Assembly (NCBI GenBank): GCA_013824385.1
Contig: PNNU01000228.1
Span: forward strand, 1-5,972
Length of the DNA stretch: 5,972 nt
DNA from: Anaerolinea sp.
GTDB lineage: Bacteria > Chloroflexota > Anaerolineae > Anaerolineales > Anaerolineaceae
Direction of reading: 5' to 3'
This document shows positions 1 to 5,727 of the stretch, piece by piece (position 1 is the first letter of the stretch; each line of letters opens with the position of its first letter). The translations under genes were made by a program, and so were the position numbers. The notes beneath the pieces are model-generated. The model was not told the DNA's origin, did not search any database, and saw only the letters and a list, made by a program, of their open reading frames with translations.

Positions 1-323
1 ATAATTGTTAACCAATTTCCGCTAGGCGATAGCTTCGTATTAAAATCATTAATCTCACCACATGAAGGGTGGAAGCTGGCAATTTGGGTCTTGAGTTGAT
101 AATAGGCTTGTTCCGTCATTGTGGATTGAGGGTCTATTTGGAGAGGGCTATTTGACACACTTTGGGTAGGTGTTTTTGATAGTATTGGAGTTACTGTGGC
201 AGAGACTAGATTTACTGTCGGTTTTGGAGACGGGGTTATTGTTGGGGTGTTATCAACAACTGGTGTACACGACACAAAGAACAAGGCTGTAAGTAGTAGA
301 GAATAAATTAGATTCTTTTTCAT
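1..323 (-). CDS. Secreted lipoprotein, N-terminal part, possible beta-propeller (partial)
   Basis: The gene starts at 323 and runs off the left edge; 107 residues are visible. The N-terminus is a lipoprotein signal: MKKN, a hydrophobic stretch (residues 5-17), then FVSC with the lipidation cysteine at 19. The -3 residue is Phe rather than the usual Leu, so the lipobox is slightly off consensus. Residues 20-68 are rich in Thr, Pro and Ser, a typical linker holding a folded domain away from the membrane. From about residue 70 a folded region begins, and SPSGNW (99-104) resembles the start of a WD40-like/TolB beta-propeller blade; that assignment rests on one short motif and is tentative. A GGGG run lies 4-5 bases before the ATG. 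The gene is monocistronic by context: a promoter at 424-432 follows the terminator of the coiled-coil gene. Lipoprotein call is firm; function is unknown. Confidence 0.8.
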   Translation of the reverse strand, partial: MKKNLIYSLLLTALFFVSCTPVVDNTPTITPSPKPTVNLVSATVTPILSKTPTQSVSNSPLQIDPQSTMTEQAYYQLKTQIASFHPSCGEINDFNTKLSPSGNWLTI

Positions 324-338
324 TTTTCCCCGAATAAT

Positions 339-359
339 CGGTGTTGGTTATAACAACCG
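339..359 (-). repeat. Imperfect hairpin in the lipoprotein gene's leader
   Basis: CGGT (339-342) and GTT (343-345) can pair with AAC (352-354) and ACCG (356-359), with one bulged base; an 8-base palindrome GTTATAAC sits at 347-354. It lies 16 bases upstream of the start codon, inside the predicted leader. It could be an operator or a leader stem-loop; the sequence alone does not decide. Confidence 0.3.
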
Positions 360-423
360 ATTGACCTATCTGTTGTTGTAGAAATGTATGTCAACGACGC
401 ACCATCCCATTTTGCCTTTTTCT

Positions 424-432
424 AGTATAGCA
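424..432 (-). promoter_or_regulatory. Extended -10 promoter of the lipoprotein gene
   Basis: On the minus strand the sequence reads TGCTATACT, an extended -10 (TGn plus TATACT, 5 of 6 to TATAAT). No good -35 is seen at 16-18 bases, where the preceding terminator's T-tract and stem lie; extended -10 promoters often tolerate this. Transcription would start near 416, giving a leader of about 95 bases. The 12 bases ATTTGCTATACT recur exactly upstream of the large surface-protein gene (5728-5739). Confidence 0.5.
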
Positions 433-438
433 AATTGT

Positions 439-476
439 AAAAAAAGAAACCATCAATTCCATGACTTGATGGTTTC
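439..476 (-). terminator. Rho-independent terminator of the coiled-coil gene
   Basis: A perfect 11-bp stem (446-456 with 466-476, GAAACCATCAA against its complement) encloses a 9-base loop. On the minus strand it is followed at once by seven T residues (445-439). It begins 25 bases after the stop codon at 502-504. This is a textbook intrinsic terminator for the gene at 502-1440. Confidence 0.88.
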
Positions 477-501
477 CAACTTCCATTCCCTTAAATAGTT
501 C

Positions 502-1440
502 TCAGGTTCGTTCAACCAACTGCACCCGTTTTTCTTGTAATTCGTCCGCTTTACTTTGCGTAACCTTACATTGATCTTCAAGACTATTAATAATCTTGTC
601 AATTGACTCTTTTGCCTGTCTGGATCGATTAAGAGAATCAACAATTTTTGATTGCACTATCCAGTCAAAAATCAGGTCGTCAAAAAAATAATCAGCAAAG
701 GTATTAAATTCGCTGATATTAATGGTGAGATCAATCGTTTTCTCAACGTCTGCCAACTCTCTTCTGAATTGGCTCATTTTGGTCTGAACGAAGAGAATAC
801 CGTTTCGCGCTTCATCAATCCTGGAGTGTTTAATAGCTGTGCTGATAAACCCTCCGCCTAACATGTCCCAGGTTCCCCAGCTTTCGGCGCTACCTAGCGA
901 TTCAATCACTTGTTCCAAACCTGAAACGACCACTTTTCCGGCATTGATGGCTTCGCCAAGCTCTTTCATCTCTGATTTGTGGTTTGCCACCTTCTCATCA
1001 AGTTCAATTAATTCGTTGGCGACTGGTTGGTTTGTTTGCCGGAGCAATTTTTCCTTTTCTGAAAGTACTGACAGGTACTCATTATCAATATCTGGTATTT
1101 TACCTAATTGTTGCGTAAGGCTGATTTGCTCTTGTTCCAAAAAGTCCACCTGGTATTTCGTTTGCTGAAATTGAAGTTGGGCAGACAGCATTTCTTGACG
1201 TTCTTTTTCCAATTGTTGCTCGCGGCTGCCTAGCACCGAATAAAACAACACGGTCAGGCTTGTGCGCTCTAGTTTTTCAACATCCACTTTTTCTTTTTCG
1301 AGCCTGATGCGCAGCGATTCCAGGAGTGAAGATTTGTCTTTCAAATCTTTTTGAACACTGCTCAAATTCAGTTCAAGCTTTTTCTTGAGTCTTTTTTGTT
1401 CATCCAACTCGGTGAGTCTGGCACTCAGTTTTTCTAGCAT
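502..1440 (-). CDS. Cytoplasmic coiled-coil protein of unknown function
   Basis: 312 residues with no signal peptide and no membrane segment, so probably cytoplasmic. Residues 1-60 and 72-165 are highly charged, rich in Lys, Glu, Gln and Leu, with heptad-like spacing expected of long coiled coils. They are broken by a short hydrophobic element (LTVLFYSVLG, 62-71). A Gly/Trp-rich motif, SWGTWDMLGGG (187-197), separates them from the C-terminal part, which has an aromatic/acidic patch (FADYFFDDLIFDW, 248-260) and a final helical stretch (265-312). The only cysteine is 291. I do not recognise a named family; the non-coil motifs look like conserved elements of one. The start is supported by GGAGAG six bases before the ATG. 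A probable promoter lies at 1521-1526 and a strong terminator follows, so the gene is probably transcribed alone. A structural or scaffold role is possible but is only inference. Confidence 0.88.
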   Translation of the reverse strand: MLEKLSARLTELDEQKRLKKKLELNLSSVQKDLKDKSSLLESLRIRLEKEKVDVEKLERTSLTVLFYSVLGSREQQLEKERQEMLSAQLQFQQTKYQVDFLEQEQISLTQQLGKIPDIDNEYLSVLSEKEKLLRQTNQPVANELIELDEKVANHKSEMKELGEAINAGKVVVSGLEQVIESLGSAESWGTWDMLGGGFISTAIKHSRIDEARNGILFVQTKMSQFRRELADVEKTIDLTINISEFNTFADYFFDDLIFDWIVQSKIVDSLNRSRQAKESIDKIINSLEDQCKVTQSKADELQEKRVQLVERT

Positions 1441-1520
1441 CGTTTACTCTCCAACGTAACTACAATCTTATGGTCATACTTCAAACAATCTTCATAGTGT
1501 TTTCAACCGGCAATAAAACT

Positions 1521-1549
1521 AGTATAGTCGTGAGTTATCAGAAATCCAT
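1521..1549 (-). promoter_or_regulatory. Probable promoter of the coiled-coil gene
   Basis: The minus strand shows TATACT at 1526-1521, within CTATACTAG, a 9-base string also found at the lipoprotein promoter. With a 17-base spacer the -35 would be ATGGAT (1549-1544), only 3 of 6 to TTGACA, so this rests mainly on the -10. The transcript would start about 73 bases before the ATG. Confidence 0.4.
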
Positions 1550-1586
1550 TAATTACTCTGTACCCCACTTGACAATGGGTTTATAC

Positions 1587-1648
1587 TTAAATCATAGAAT
1601 AAATATTCTATGATTGTTGTCGTTGCCCTTTAACAATTGCATATATTG
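1587..1648. repeat. Direct repeat, copy 1
   Basis: Starts TTAAATCATA and ends with a block reading TTAACAATTGCATATATTG (1630-1648). Both ends recur in the same order at 1721-1790. The ends are nearly identical between copies, while the middle is diverged and of slightly different length. Confidence 0.6.
1590..1615. repeat. Perfect AT-rich palindrome
   Basis: Bases 1590-1601 (AATCATAGAATA) are exactly complementary to 1604-1615, with only two bases between. Neither strand shows a T-tract afterwards, so it does not look like a terminator. It lies within direct repeat copy 1, about 65 bases upstream of the coiled-coil gene's -10, where an operator could sit. The equivalent part of copy 2 has lost the symmetry. 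Confidence 0.6.
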
Positions 1649-1665
1649 CCAGCCCCCACCTGAAC

Positions 1666-1704
1666 TGTCATTGCGAGCCCGTGCTTTTCGGGCGTGGCAA
1701 TCCC
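1666..1704. repeat. REP-like palindromic repeat
   Basis: The element begins TGTCATTGCGAGCCCG and ends CGGGCGTGGCAATCCCC. GCCCG (1677-1681) pairs with CGGGC (1689-1693) and TTGC (1671-1674) with GCAA (1697-1700). The TGTCATTGCGAG...GGCAATC pattern is a common dispersed intergenic repeat in many bacterial genomes. It lies between the two direct-repeat copies. Confidence 0.6.
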
Positions 1705-1720
1705 CACCAAGATTTGCCCA

Positions 1721-1790
1721 TTAAATCATAAAGAAATCAATTCTATATTCTATTATTTTTGGTATTGCCCCTTAACAACTGCATATATTG
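1721..1790. repeat. Direct repeat, copy 2
   Basis: Begins TTAAATCATA (1721-1730, matching 1587-1596 exactly) and ends TTAACAACTGCATATATTG (1772-1790), which differs from copy 1 by one base. The copies start 134 bp apart and flank the REP-like element. Confidence 0.6.
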
Positions 1791-1800
1791 ACGTCTGTTC

Positions 1801-1830
1801 GCGATGGGTGTGAAAACAATCCCAAATCGC
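1801..1830. repeat. Imperfect hairpin
   Basis: GCGAT (1801-1805) pairs with ATCGC (1826-1830), and the adjacent GGG with CCC (1821-1823), leaving a small bulge and a loop of about 12 bases. No T-tract follows on either strand; it is probably another short intergenic repeat. Confidence 0.4.
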
Positions 1831-1859
1831 AAGGCTATTGCATCATTTTTGAGATCAAT

Positions 1860-1910
1860 AATTAATTGTTTTGAATTGTTTTTGATTTCACGTAAAGAAA
1901 ACAATTAATT
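1860..1910. repeat. 13-bp perfect inverted repeat, 25-bp spacer
   Basis: AATTAATTGTTTT (1860-1872) and AAAACAATTAATT (1898-1910) are exact reverse complements. A second pairing, CGTAAA (1891-1896) with TTTACG (1910-1915), overlaps the right arm and would be mutually exclusive with it. No transposase is nearby. Confidence 0.6.
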
Positions 1911-1948
1911 TTACGCCTGCTTGTACAAAAAACGCCATCCAACCGTAG

Positions 1949-1969
1949 GGGGCGGTTCCAAACCGCCCC
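1949..1969. repeat. GC-rich REP-like hairpin
   Basis: GGGGCGGTT (1949-1957) pairs perfectly with AACCGCCCC (1961-1969) around a 3-base loop. With the preceding GTAG this resembles the dispersed GTAGGGGCGG-type palindromes common between genes in Chloroflexota and cyanobacteria. On the minus strand six T residues (1932-1927) come 16 bases after the stem, too far for a standard terminator, though it might still slow transcription from the gene at 2179-5547. Confidence 0.6.
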
Positions 1970-2050
1970 AGGTTAAACTTATCAATATTATTTAATTTGT
2001 TTCTGAATTTTCCATTCTAGTCTCAAATACAATCCGTCAACCACCCGTTA

Positions 2051-2070
2051 GGGCGTAGCGTATTACACCC
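2051..2070. repeat. Degenerate GGGCGTA-type hairpin
   Basis: GGGCGTA (2051-2057) pairs with TACACCC (2064-2070) with one mismatch that becomes a G-U pair in a minus-strand transcript; the loop is 6 bases. It resembles short dispersed GGGCGTA...TACGCCC palindromes and lies 109 bases beyond the stop codon of the surface-protein gene. Confidence 0.4.
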
Positions 2071-2130
2071 TTCCCATGGCTAGTTGGGTTCGTTTATTCG
2101 AATTGATTTTTATTGTTTTTATTCGTTTTC

Positions 2131-2170
2131 GTGTATTTAGAAATTATAGTGTGGTTCGTGGTAAGTTTTT
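2131..2170. repeat. Dispersed repeat, copy A (flanks the surface-protein gene)
   Basis: Reads GTGTATTTAGAAA, then GGTTCGTGGTAAG, then a T-run. The same three blocks in the same order occur at 5899-5943; the first 13 bases are identical. One copy lies immediately downstream of the surface-protein gene and the other beyond its promoter. Confidence 0.55.
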
Positions 2171-2183
2171 AAAAAACCTTACC
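2160..2183 (-). other. Stem-loop overlapping the stop codon of the surface-protein gene
   Basis: GGTAAG pairs with CTTACC (2160-2165 with 2178-2183), and the inner T and A runs can extend the stem past one bulged base. The TAA stop (2179-2181) lies inside the stem. There is no T-tract on the minus strand after it, so termination here is doubtful. Confidence 0.3.
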
Positions 2184-5100
2184 TGACCTCCATCAATACC
2201 GCTCTCACCAGAACTCTGTGCTGATACTCACCGCTTTCTTCATCATATCCCTGGCAGGTGACCAGGGTCAGCCATGCCTTCTCTTGATGCTTTAACATGG
2301 CGTTCACGTTTTCCGGTTTGACGCTGAGCACCTCGCGTACTTCATACACATACTCCTCCCCCCAGGCATGGACGATGACTTGATCTCCATAATCCAGCTT
2401 CTCCAATCCGTAGAACGGACCCGGCCGATTGAGTGCATCCCACACGTGCGCAGTGAGCACCGAGTTGCCAGCCAGACCGGGCAGGGCGCTGCCCCCCAGC
2501 CAGCCAACCTGGCCGCCCAGCCAGGTGACATCCCAATTGCCGTTTTTCTTGGGTACGCCGGTGATAACGGTCTTCAAATCCAGGGTGGGAATTTCTAACC
2601 GCAGGTCGTCCAGATTTGTGTAGGTATTGAGTTGAGGTGTAAGCAGTGTTATTTCTCCGCGTCGAAATCCCGTAACGGGGATGAGCAGCTCTACATTTGA
2701 GGAGTTACTATTTACACCTTGCGGTGAAGTTTCACCAGAACCTGTTCCACTTTCAGGTGGTTTAGCTGCCTCCTCTTGATTCAGAATTGTAAAAGTGATG
2801 GAGGAATCTGCCCCATTATTAAGGAGATTGCCGAAGGAATCTTTTATTGAATGTTCACCACTTACGATCAATTGATAGGTTCCGTCAGGCAAATTGGCTG
2901 CATGATTTACTATAAGATCTGATTGATATTTTTGAGCATCATATGTGATTCGTTCAATTGAAATTCTGGCATCATCACCACCAAGGGTATCGCAAGAAGT
3001 AGTTTCGAAAGTTTGGTTAGTGCCTCGTTCAATAAGGCAATAATTATTGACATTATCAGCGGCTTCACTGCTGCCGTCATGTAACACATCTTTGCTAAAT
3101 TGAATTAACAAATGGAAAAAACTTGCATACAGATAATCGCCATCTTGTGGAAAAGTGTGTTCATCATTAACAATTTCAGGATAGGAAATTTCATCAGGCG
3201 ATTTCTCTGTCTTAAATGAGAATGAATAGTCCGCACCCATGAAATCAGGAGGATCATTCTCGTCCAGGTCCAGAATCTTGTCTGCTTTCAAAGTAACAGT
3301 ACAATCTTCGGAATAGTCCAGATAACCTTCAATTGCAAACCAGAATTTTATCGGACCTTCCTCTGTCCCAATAATTTGTTTGTTACTTTTAGAACAAGAA
3401 AGATTAGCCCAACCTCCCAATAGCTTTACAGGTTCAGAAAAAGTGATGTTCATCACTACAGATTTTGGCACATCCACGGCTTTATCAGAGGGATAGGATT
3501 CAATGACAAATGGAGCACTATCAGTCGGAGAAGCGGTCATAAAGGTAATTGAATAATTCTCAGCCATCTCATCTGGCGGATCAATTATATCTAGATCATG
3601 AATTTGCGTTCCAAGGATGGTCAATGTACAGCTTTCGCCGGCTGCAAAATCCGTGTCGGGATTGATTTCTTTGGACAGTGAAGTACCCTTTGTTGTAAAT
3701 GAATGCTCCCCACTGACCGTACACTCCAATAAAGCCCATGGGTCAGTTGGCGAAATCTCTTCGTTAAAAGTGATGGTGATGTTGCTGTCAATATCCACAT
3801 CTCGCGCGCCATTGTCTGGAATTATTTGAAAAATATCAGGAGCAATCTCAGGGTTGATTACTGTATCAAAGTTGATCGTTTGATCCATGATCATGGTGTC
3901 GGGAGGGTCGTTTAAATCTTGATCCCTAACTCCTGTGGCTGAAACGATCACTGAACAGTGGTCACCAAAATTGAAGTTGTGGTCCGGCAGGACCTGGAAG
4001 GCGGTTGGTCCTCCTGATATATTCAACGTAAATGATTCTTTACTATCGCAGTTGATTTTTATGGTTCCTGAATCAATGGCGACTGGTTCATTGAAAGTGA
4101 GCTCTATATCTTGTTTCACTGGGATGGATGTAGCGTTATTGGCCGGGATTGATGAGGAAATGTAAGGTGCTGTTTCTTGAGTGGCGAGGGTAAAAAAAGT
4201 AATTGAAACATCTGAGGGCATTCCATCGGGTGGGTCGTCAGAATCAAGATCGGTGATATTTTGGGCATTGATGGTCAGGGTGCAGCTTTCATCATATTGA
4301 AATGGCTTTAGGGGTGATAAGATAAAAACCGAAGACTTGGTATCCACTGTCGCGGAATGAGTTCCACTCTTCGTGCAATCCAGGGTGAACCAATCCGGTT
4401 TGACTGCAACAGATTCTGAAAAATTTATGGTGAGGCTGCTATTCAGCCAGACTTCAGACGCGTTATTCGCAGGTGAAGTGTTTGTGACGATTGGCGGGTT
4501 GTCCAGTGGAGGAATGGTAGAAAAGTTGAATGTGTAATTCCTGTCCAGTGCGTCAGGAGGATCACTGGTATCTTGGTCATTAATCTTGGTGGCTTCGATA
4601 GTAATGGTGCATGAATCTCCATTAACAAATTCTAAAACAGGATCCACAATAAAAGACTGAGGCCCGCCGCTTACTGATACGGAGTGTTGCTGACTGTTTG
4701 AACAAGATAATGTGATCCAACCATCTGATAGATTGACTGGTTCAGAAAAAGTAATGGATAATTTTGTATCAAGTGCCACATTCGTGGTGTTATCTGCCGG
4801 TATGATCGAGGTTAAATTCGGAGAGTTGTCACTTCCAAATGGTGTAAGCAAAAAATCATCAACTGCTAGTCCGTCATCAGATCCATTGGGATTATAGTCA
4901 GACCAACGAATCCAAAATGATCCTCCAGCTGAGATGTTCAATCCCGAAATGGTATATTGTTTTTTAGATTGATTTACCGCGAGGTTTCCATCTTTGATTC
5001 CGAATGTTAATTTGTTAGGAGTAAAAAATGTCAGGTCCTCATATTCTATCCATGTTCCATTATTAAGGGCTGTGGCATCTGTACTCAACTCAAACCTTAT

Positions 5101-5547
5101 TTTGTCAGAACGGCCCCCTGCGTTTCCTAAACGCCATTCTTCTCCAATGTAAGCAATAGATAATGAGTTAATAGTTCCACCTGCATAATTAACAAAAGAA
5201 GCACCAAAAAGAGGGGTTAGGTTATCATCTTGAATACCACCTAATGCCCGATCTGTTGAATTCGCAGAACCAAAACTGAATGTATCCCCATAGGAGAAAT
5301 TTCCAGTGCTTGGTTGATATCGATTGTTGACATAATTACTGTTTCCTGTCTCAGTAAGCACCCAGCCAATTGGAAGCATTTCAGATTCAATGGTATTTGA
5401 TAGAGAATCAAAATCCTGATGGTAAGGTGTTCCTAATGCAGTCAATACGATGCTGTTATCTGCTTGCACTGGAGGTGAATTAAATAACTCTGACGCTAAA
5501 CAAAACAGTATTAATGCATAAAAAACTTTTCGTGCCATTGATTTCAT
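2179..5547 (-). CDS. Exported Ig-repeat surface protein with C-terminal sortase domain
   Basis: 1122 residues. A signal peptide (basic start, hydrophobic 8-22, likely cut VQA|D after 29) sends it out. Residues 31-238 form a jelly-roll-like domain (FDSL, LPIGW, DRALGG, GEEWRLG, FWIRWSDYN, DDGLAVDDF) of the type at the N-terminus of ExeM-like extracellular nucleases, but no nuclease follows. Residues 243-780 are five Big_5/SbsA-type Ig repeats with a strict 109-residue period. Residues 785-921 form a further Ig-like domain; 922-953 is a Gly/Ser/Glu/Pro linker. IPVTGF (956-961) precedes a sortase domain (983-1122) with His1034 (LTAH), Cys1098 (TLVTC) and Arg1111, 13 residues after the Cys as in SrtA. 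There is no C-terminal membrane anchor or sorting signal. Probable roles are adhesion or surface assembly, with cysteine transpeptidase/hydrolase activity; the substrate is unknown. GC content jumps over the sortase part. Confidence 0.93.
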   Translation of the reverse strand: MKSMARKVFYALILFCLASELFNSPPVQADNSIVLTALGTPYHQDFDSLSNTIESEMLPIGWVLTETGNSNYVNNRYQPSTGNFSYGDTFSFGSANSTDRALGGIQDDNLTPLFGASFVNYAGGTINSLSIAYIGEEWRLGNAGGRSDKIRFELSTDATALNNGTWIEYEDLTFFTPNKLTFGIKDGNLAVNQSKKQYTISGLNISAGGSFWIRWSDYNPNGSDDGLAVDDFLLTPFGSDNSPNLTSIIPADNTTNVALDTKLSITFSEPVNLSDGWITLSCSNSQQHSVSVSGGPQSFIVDPVLEFVNGDSCTITIEATKINDQDTSDPPDALDRNYTFNFSTIPPLDNPPIVTNTSPANNASEVWLNSSLTINFSESVAVKPDWFTLDCTKSGTHSATVDTKSSVFILSPLKPFQYDESCTLTINAQNITDLDSDDPPDGMPSDVSITFFTLATQETAPYISSSIPANNATSIPVKQDIELTFNEPVAIDSGTIKINCDSKESFTLNISGGPTAFQVLPDHNFNFGDHCSVIVSATGVRDQDLNDPPDTMIMDQTINFDTVINPEIAPDIFQIIPDNGARDVDIDSNITITFNEEISPTDPWALLECTVSGEHSFTTKGTSLSKEINPDTDFAAGESCTLTILGTQIHDLDIIDPPDEMAENYSITFMTASPTDSAPFVIESYPSDKAVDVPKSVVMNITFSEPVKLLGGWANLSCSKSNKQIIGTEEGPIKFWFAIEGYLDYSEDCTVTLKADKILDLDENDPPDFMGADYSFSFKTEKSPDEISYPEIVNDEHTFPQDGDYLYASFFHLLIQFSKDVLHDGSSEAADNVNNYCLIERGTNQTFETTSCDTLGGDDARISIERITYDAQKYQSDLIVNHAANLPDGTYQLIVSGEHSIKDSFGNLLNNGADSSITFTILNQEEAAKPPESGTGSGETSPQGVNSNSSNVELLIPVTGFRRGEITLLTPQLNTYTNLDDLRLEIPTLDLKTVITGVPKKNGNWDVTWLGGQVGWLGGSALPGLAGNSVLTAHVWDALNRPGPFYGLEKLDYGDQVIVHAWGEEYVYEVREVLSVKPENVNAMLKHQEKAWLTLVTCQGYDEESGEYQHRVLVRAVLMEVR
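2182..2601 (-). other. Sortase catalytic module (residues 983-1122)
   Basis: Sortases are extracellular cysteine transpeptidases that cut at LPXTG-like signals. All three catalytic residues are present in order: His1034 (codon 2446-2448) in GNSVLTAH, Cys1098 (2254-2256) in LTLVTC, and Arg1111 (2215-2217). The domain length (about 140 residues) fits the family core. I cannot assign a class with confidence. Lone sortases are normally held by an N-terminal membrane helix; here the catalytic domain lies about 950 residues from the signal peptide, so attachment is unclear. Confidence 0.9.
2668..2682 (-). other. IPVTG sortase-signal-like motif (residues 956-960)
   Basis: The five codons encode Ile-Pro-Val-Thr-Gly, followed by Phe-Arg-Arg-Gly. 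It fits the [LI]PXTG pattern cut by sortases, but it is internal: a sorting signal would be followed by a hydrophobic helix and a basic tail at the C-terminus, and here the enzyme's own catalytic domain follows about 20 residues later. Similar (L/I)PxTGF motifs precede sortase domains in other Chloroflexota proteins, as far as I recall. Confidence 0.6.
3208..4821 (-). repeat. Five Big_5-type Ig repeats, exact 109-residue period (protein-level)
   Basis: Each unit opens with a P-(A/S/D)-(N/D) turn (Pro250, 359, 468, 577, 686) and has an F-[SN]-E strand motif (Phe267, 376, 485, 594, 703). Each also has two cysteines 31 apart (282/313, 391/422, 500/531, 609/640, 718/749) and a D-[LQ]-D-x-x-D-P-P-D motif (from 324, 433, 542, 651, 760). 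All five landmarks step by exactly 109 residues. The nucleotide sequences have diverged, so the array is old. The Cys pair probably forms a disulfide in each domain, and the Asp cluster may bind calcium; both are inference. Confidence 0.88.
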
Positions 5548-5550
5548 TTT

Positions 5551-5556
5551 CCCTCC
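5551..5556 (-). promoter_or_regulatory. Ribosome-binding site deciding the surface-protein start
   Basis: GGAGGG on the minus strand lies three bases before the ATG at 5547 (about 4 from the GGAGG core), and 12 bases before an in-frame ATG at codon 4. The first spacing is slightly short, the second rather long. The first ATG is preferred because it adds a lysine to the signal peptide's basic start; either start leaves the mature protein unchanged. Confidence 0.6.
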
Positions 5557-5589
5557 AGATTTTCCCCATTAATTAAATAAACAACATGC

Positions 5590-5611
5590 CAATAATCATC
5601 ATGATTTATTG
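5590..5611. repeat. Small inverted repeat in the surface-protein gene's leader
   Basis: CAATAA (5590-5595) pairs with TTATTG (5606-5611) around a 10-base loop that includes the palindrome ATCATGAT. It is 43 bases upstream of the start codon. It could be a leader hairpin or a protein-binding site, or chance in AT-rich DNA. Confidence 0.3.
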
Positions 5612-5727
5612 AATGATCAACAACTTATAGATTCCCCTGAAGAATTAATTTAGGATTACCAATAAGGATGGTGTTTAGTTATTTTTAGGCATCTATGAGA
5701 ATTTGGATGATTGCATCAATTGAAAAA

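Larger units (their letters stand above)
1441..2178. other. 738-bp non-coding interval rich in short repeats
   Basis: No convincing gene is seen on either strand: stops are frequent in all frames and nothing carries both a ribosome-binding site and a plausible protein. The interval lies between the start of the coiled-coil gene and the stop of the surface-protein gene. It holds the former's promoter and at least six separate repeat or hairpin elements listed individually here. No clear intrinsic terminator with an adjacent T-tract was found for the surface-protein gene. Confidence 0.7.

Noticed and set aside
652..1168. Plus-strand open frames antisense to the coiled-coil gene (652-861 and 839-1168)
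   Set aside because: They lie opposite a well-supported gene with its own ribosome-binding site and terminator, and their proteins are Ser/Cys/Phe-rich with no domain sense.
1587..1790. CRISPR-like array
   Set aside because: Only two imperfect copies with diverged interiors and no regular spacers or cas genes.
2304..2623. Several overlapping open frames on both strands opposite or within the sortase module
   Set aside because: They arise because the GC-rich stretch lacks stop codons; the reading frame of the sortase has all catalytic motifs and the others show nothing.
3208..4821. Recent tandem duplication of DNA with a 327-bp unit
   Set aside because: The period is exact at the protein level, but the nucleotide sequence is strongly diverged, so this is an old domain array and not a recent DNA repeat.
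5592..5620. Promoter-like pair TTGATC and GATTAT, 17 bases apart, close to the surface-protein start
   Set aside because: Each box matches only 4 of 6 and the DNA is AT-rich; the extended -10 at 5728-5736 is stronger. It could still be a secondary start.
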